Assembly (NCBI GenBank): GCA_033085395.1
Contig: JANQBS010000238.1
Span: 1 to 60,301 of the forward strand
DNA from: Xanthoparmelia taractica
Lineage: Eukaryota; Ascomycota; Lecanoromycetes; Lecanorales; Parmeliaceae
Reading direction: 5' to 3'
Length of the DNA: 60,301 nt
A program made the position numbers and the translations under genes. Within the stretch, counting starts at the first letter, position 1. Every line of letters begins with the position of its first letter. Below are positions 55,829 through 60,301 of this stretch, one piece after another. The notes below the pieces were generated by a model that saw only the letters and a program-made list of their open reading frames with translations, was not told the DNA's origin and searched no databases.

Positions 55829-55837
55829 TTGTCTCGT
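55829..55837. other. Right target-site duplication
   Basis: TTGTCTCGT; one C/T change from the left copy at 52755-52763. Confidence 0.8.
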
Positions 55838-55842
55838 AGTAG

Positions 55843-56124
55843 GGAGGTTTCGATATATATCATTATGTCTTCAAGCGTGTCTTTGAAAGATGGTTTGAAG
55901 CTGTCGAAGAGAGAATGCAATCGGTCGAATTGAAACGGAGCCGTGACACAATGAATGCCGTTGAGTTAGCTGCTGTCGCACTGCTCGATCCCATGGCCAA
56001 TCGAGCCAGTCCCTTTGGTGCTACCTGCAATGTCAAACGCTACACCAAAAAATCATATAGTAGTTATAGCCCTGGTACAGATCTCGCTCTTTTGCTCAAG
56101 TCGAATAGTGGGACTATGGGTTAG
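55843..56124 (+). pseudogene. Truncated open frame of unknown origin
   Basis: An open frame of 93 codons starting right after the transposon and ending in TAG at 56122-56124: GGFDIYHYVFKRVFERWFEA, then a helix-like KRSRDTMNAVELAAVALLD. It has no own start at the left edge (first internal Met at 55915) and is preceded by two stops, so it is either a fragment cut by the insertion or part of the upstream, long-repeat-like section of the retroelement. I do not recognise it. Confidence 0.4.
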
Positions 56125-56393
56125 TGTGTCTCATGATCCAGCCCCTGTTCCAGATGCATGCGCACATGCGGGGAACACGTGTCCTCGAGAGCACTATATG
56201 TATGGGTCTCACACCATCAGTTGGCTCTTTATTCGAATTCTTCTCACTCAGAGCAATCGCATTCTTTTGTGATCTTCATTCAACTGATTCTGAATTATTG
56301 AACACCTGCACACTAGATTAGCATATATTCTTCTCATCTCATCCACACCTACACTTATTTCAATCTTCTCAATCATCTTATCCTTCTTACGTT

Positions 56394-57437
56394 ATGGCTG
56401 TCGCTATTAGACGCTTCAAGGCATTCAAGAAGGTCTTCAAGAAGGCCTTCAGCAGGCCCAAGGCACTCGTAAAGGCCATCACACCCCCTCCCCCCCCTCG
56501 CTCCGCTCGATCTCGTAGAAATGAGCCTGTGGTGCCGGAGATATCCTCCTCAGGAACTCTCAGCCTAAGCGTGATTGAGGAGATCGATATTGAGGCCCCC
56601 AGCTATCGCGATCAAGTCTTAGAACTGAAAGAACGCCTCGCTAAGTACGAACATAACCGTTACAAGCAGTACCGGATATATAAGTCACGCTCTCGCCGCC
56701 GTCACCGCCATTGCCGACACTATTCGTTCGAGTCCAGTAGTGATTTAGAGGAGGGTGATAATCTCAGAGTCTCTTTTATGCATGCTGAAGGTACGCGTCC
56801 CTTTCTTAATCTTCATGAACGCTATCGCGCCGTCAACATCAAGTATTTCAAGCAAATCTTCTTTGAGACGTTTAAATCCGAAAACCTCACCAAGCTGGGC
56901 CGAGAATACGTCAATCGCGCCGGTACGGACGGTGCTTAGGAAGCAAATGGGATGGTGCCCCTACTACAGTGTTTCGAGGTGTATGGCCAGGCCATATGTC
57001 ACTATGCACACCCCACAGTGGCCATCCGCCTACAGGAGGCACTATTAGATTATCGTTTTCACCTGACTGAGTTGTTAGCCTTATACAAATTTGACTTCAT
57101 TCGAGAATATCACTATGCGTTCATAAACGCACGTATCTTAAACGGCTAAGACGATTTCACAGCCTGAATCATCGAGGATAGACGTTGTAGCGACCTTCTG
57201 CTGCGTAAAATAGCCGCCCCCACCGATATCAAGCAGAACTCAGGTTCTGCTCTCAAATTCTCCGCTATATATCGAAATTTCAATGAGGGACGGTGCTCAC
57301 GCGAGCACTGCCAGTATATTCATATCTGCCTTAATTGTCAGCTGAATCACCCAGCAAATACGTGTTATAAGATCAAAACCGGGGCCTTAAGCATTAATCT
57401 CACCTCGCTCGATAATCGGATTTTAAAGCCTGAATAA
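56394..57437 (+). pseudogene. Gag-like ORF of the YR retroelement
   Basis: Starts MAVAIRRFKAFKKVFKKAFS, strongly basic, then a Pro-rich patch, a helix DQVLELKERLAKYEHNRYKQ, and Arg/His-rich RSRRRHRHCRHYSF. After an internal TAG at 56937 the same frame continues, with further stops at 57147 and 57165, to FNEGRCSREHCQYIHICLNC, which joins QLNHPANTCYKI: a C-x4-C-x3-H finger followed by a C-x2-C-x3-H-x4-C knuckle, a pattern I associate with fungal retroelement capsid proteins. Ends at TAA 57435-57437, possibly an altered Gln codon since the frame continues into the RT zone. Confidence 0.75.
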
Positions 57438-59084
57438 CTCTCAACGCACCCGCAGGTGCTCACATCACTGCTACACATAGCAGAAGGATTCTCGTACGCG
57501 CTGTACGATTCATTAGATCCAGATCTAGTCAGCCAAGGTCCGCTACGAGTAGAAGATTGAGATCGTTGATTGAAGAATCATCCAGACCTCACATTCGCAA
57601 AGACCCTTTCGGCTATTCTTCGGAAGGGAGCAAAAATCGGATATCGAGGTCAAATCCTAAGCCATCGCAATCACAATTATCAATTAGCCCTCGCAGCACC
57701 TGATATATTGACGGCGGACCTTCAAAAATAGCTTTAGCATGATCGCCTGGCCGAGGTTGACTCTCAGGCGGAGCAGCAATTCGTCTATTCGCCGCTAGGG
57801 CTGATCTCGAAGCACGATGGTGGTTGGAGGCGTATTTATGACCTCTTATTCCCATACGGGACCTCAGTCAATGACGGTATACCCCAGGACTGGGGGGCTT
57901 TGGAATACGCTATATACGATGACGCAGTGACCGCACTGCTGCAATAAGGCCTTGGGGCTCAATTCGTCAAAAGAGACTTGAAAGACGCCTTCAGGCACAT
58001 ACCGGTCGCAATTTTAGATTAATGGTTACTAGGATTCCACTGTGACGGTCGCTATTGAATAGAACGATATCTATCCTTCGGCCTGCGTACGTCATTATTC
58101 ATATTTGATTTATTCGCAAAGGCTCTCAACTGGATCTTGGTGGCAGTCCTCCTTTGAACCATAGTGCTCCACTATCTGAACGATTTCTTCGCTATCTTAG
58201 CACCAACCGACGATACGATCGCATACGGCCAATAATTCGACCTCGTATGTGAAGAATTAGGCTTCAAAATCAACCACATCAAGGATGTCATGAATATCAT
58301 AGCCGATTTTCTGGGGATTAAGTTCGACAGCATCCTAATGCAGGCTAGACTCCCCCCCGACAAGCTCACCCGGGCGAGAAATACGGTCAAGGACCTTCTA
58401 AATCGGGCGGTGATCTCACATCGCGAGCTCGAGTTAGCGGTCGAATTCTTATCATTTGCCGCTAAGATCGTGGTCCTAGGGAGAGCGTTCTTGAGGCGAC
58501 TTTTTGATGCTATTCGAAGGCTAACAGCACTTATCAAGATCACATCACATATGAAGGCCGATCTACGATGGTGGGAGACCTTCCTGAAAGATTGAAATGG
58601 TCTTAAGTTGATCCGTCACGCTACTAGTCGATCAACATGGCACATTTGAATCGACGCATTAGGGACCTTTGGTATGGGAGGCTATATCCTGGAGCACCCA
58701 GACCTCTTGTAGTCGGTTCAGGAGGCTTTTAGTATTCCGATGATCACACGTTATCGTCAGAAAGACATTTAGTTTAAAGAAATAAAGGCCGTACACCACG
58801 TCATTCGACTATGGTTGCAAAGACTTTAGGGATCACGATTGGTGCTATATTGCGACAACGACGCATGTATTCATGGTCTCAGAAAGTCCTCTATTCGCGG
58901 ATCAGCCATGGCCTCACTACGAGATATAGTGATGTTACTGGCTAAATACGATATCTATTTGATTTTAACATGGATCTCAATCAAGGCCAATGAGCTAGCA
59001 GATGACTTATTACGCTTTCGGTACCGAAAGATCGCTGACGCATATCCACAGCTGAGATGTATCCCAATCGCTCCGCAGAGCTAG
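57438..59084 (+). pseudogene. Reverse transcriptase and RNase H, broken
   Basis: Frame continues from Gag with many stops. RT landmarks: SPLGLISKHDGGWRRIYDLL, FVKRDLKDAFRHIPV (motif A Asp), YLSFGLRTSLFIFDLFAKAL (motif B), and HYLNDFFAIL at 58170 where the catalytic pair reads Asn-Asp instead of Asp-Asp, a G-to-A change. Then GFKINHIKDVMNIIADFLGI and FLSFAAKIVVLGRAFLRRLF. RNase H landmarks: DALGTFGMGGYILEH and LVLYCDNDACIHGLRKSSIR. Inactive as it stands. Confidence 0.85.
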
Positions 59085-60058
59085 GGCGGGACCCACCAGA
59101 TTCCTGGTACAATCAGATCGCACTATCACGAGAGGTAGCTCGTTTTCTCTGGTGGGGTTTGGCCACAAAGACGCGAAAAACGTATATCACACCCATTAAG
59201 TCATATAGCGCGTATTGCGCCATCAATGGAAGCACTCCTTTCTTCTCAGCGACCGTCAACTCACTCGCTAGCTGGATCGCACATCTTAGCACGAGACGAG
59301 TTAAGGCTAAGACTATAAAGGCCTATCTGACAGGCGTCAGATTAGTTCACGTTGATATGAGATATGAGGACCTTACGGTGTTCCATAATCCTTAGTTGCA
59401 AAGAATTATCGCCGATATTCGACGTTTACGAGGCGAGGCTGGGACGAAAGAACGCCGCCCAATCACCAAAGACCTATTACTATAGATACTTACTTATATC
59501 AGTCAAGAAGACGAGGTCGGAGCAACGCTCTATGTAGCCTTTTGTCTCGCATTCGCCGCATTCCTCCGTGTGGGCGAGTTCATATATATCACACGTGATC
59601 GCAAAGGCCGGGACTTCGAGCAATGGTTCCTCACTCGTCGCTCGGTGAGGCTATACGAGGAACACCTCGAACTCACACTTTCAGCATTCAAAACGGATCC
59701 CTTTCGTTAAGAGATAACACTCACGGTTGCGGCGTCAAATAATAACGCTTGTGCAGTGAAGGCCTTACGGCACCTCTTTAGATGGAAGGCCTTATCAAAT
59801 AGCCCCCTCTTTCAGTTAGATAAGGGCTCTTTCACTAGAGAGCTGGTTATCGGCCAACTCCGCTAAATACTGACCTCGCTCGGTGTGAGGGGTTATTATT
59901 CAGGGCACTCCTTCCGCAGAGGGGCTGCTATTTTAGCACGGGAGGCGGGTCTCAGCGACGATGAGATTATGCTATTGGGACGCTGGAAGTCCGATTCCTA
60001 TCGCCTCTATATTACTACCCACCTCGAGCGAATCCTTATCACATCACGAAGGCATTAG
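59057..60058 (+). pseudogene. Tyrosine recombinase, broken
   Basis: Overlaps the RNase H end by 28 bases in another frame. N-terminal SAM-like core domain (WGLATKTRKTYITPIKSYSA, SLASWIAHLSTRRVKAKTIK), then the catalytic domain with Arg in FLRVGEF (59567), H-x-x-R in GHSFRRGAAILAREAGL (His 59905, Arg 59914), Trp in LGRWKSDSYRLYI and Tyr at 60008. All catalytic residues survive, but stops at 59393, after LLL near 59480, at about 59708 and at 59865 break the frame; TAG at 60056 ends it. Confidence 0.85.
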
Positions 60059-60084
60059 CACCTTTCGTTCTATCAGCGCTAGTG

Positions 60085-60106
60085 CTGGCGATGCTCGCAT
60101 CGCCAG
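60085..60106. repeat. Perfect 9-bp hairpin
   Basis: CTGGCGATG, loop CTCG, CATCGCCAG. It lies 27 bases after the recombinase stop and could be part of the terminal structure of the retroelement. Confidence 0.9.
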
Positions 60107-60301
60107 GCCGCCATGCGAAGCCTTCTACGGGGCCCTCACATGACGTCTTTTGGCTGTTTGGGAGTTTTCTAGCGCTGGGGCACGTTTAGGGGCCCATCTA
60201 GGCCTGCTAACGACCTAGCTGGGTCTACTGACTGCTGACCTTAGCGTTGGGACGGCCCAATCATCTATCTACAGTACTGCTTGGTCCCGATGTGTATGCC
60301 T

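Larger units (their letters stand above)
56394..60301 (+). mobile_element. Decayed tyrosine-recombinase (DIRS-like) retrotransposon
   Basis: Three coding zones in order: a Gag-like zone with zinc-finger pattern (56394-57437), a reverse transcriptase plus RNase H zone in the same frame (57438-59084), and a tyrosine recombinase zone in an overlapping frame (from 59057 to 60058). That gene order, with a recombinase replacing the DDE integrase, defines DIRS/Ngaro-type elements. The chain is broken by more than 15 stops (TAG, TAA, TGA at positions where Gln, Trp or Arg is expected), consistent with RIP. The left terminal repeat was not found between the transposon and 56394, and the right end lies beyond the window. 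Confidence 0.85.

Overview
The window is nuclear DNA of a filamentous ascomycete (Pezizomycotina). Genes carry many short introns of about 45-70 bp with GT..AG borders, intergenic spaces are a few hundred bases, and the gene set is that of a mould (MED22, THI6, AKR1, TTI1, CYS4, PRO1, LrgAB fusion). Gene-rich DNA is interrupted by AT-rich tracts almost devoid of CpA/TpG, as left by repeat-induced point mutation (RIP). The class is not resolvable from the sequence alone; protein style would fit Leotiomycetes. I see no rRNA, intact tRNA or CRISPR array.

Layout. 1-560: AT-rich RIP-like tract. 0.8-35 kb: compact housekeeping block: splicing factor CWC15, a Gly/Ser/Asp repeat protein, Mediator MED22, dihydrofolate reductase, THI6, eIF5, TTI1, class II aldolase, AKR1 palmitoyltransferase, SRP receptor beta, a small Cys-rich secreted protein, a vacuolar Ca2+/H+ exchanger, an aromatic-ring FAD monooxygenase, cystathionine beta-synthase, an LrgA-LrgB membrane protein, an ascomycete protein of unknown role and a DUF4185-like secreted protein. 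35-48 kb: sparse accessory DNA with two clear pseudogenes (F-box/LRR type, CoA-binding type), an Asp/Glu racemase, an Arg/Glu-rich coiled-coil protein with 78-bp tandem repeats, and a GST. 47.5-52.5 kb: IAH1-type esterase, a disordered nuclear protein and glutamate 5-kinase PRO1.

52.7-60.3 kb: a transposon graveyard. A 3,065-bp element (52764-55828) has 116-bp terminal inverted repeats differing only by transitions and is flanked by a 9-bp target duplication with one C/T mismatch; this fits a RIP-destroyed Mutator-like element, sitting 264 bp upstream of PRO1. Next to it, running off the window, is a decayed tyrosine-recombinase retrotransposon with Gag-like zinc knuckles, reverse transcriptase, RNase H and a tyrosine recombinase in an overlapping frame (DIRS-like).

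The housekeeping genes do not form one pathway; they are independent neighbours, several sharing divergent promoters (AKR1/SRP102, exchanger/monooxygenase, IAH1/nuclear protein). The most notable points are the two element relics, a GC-AG intron placed exactly before the catalytic Asp-His of aldolase, a racemase with Ser in place of its first catalytic Cys, and the low-complexity DSGSG-repeat protein.
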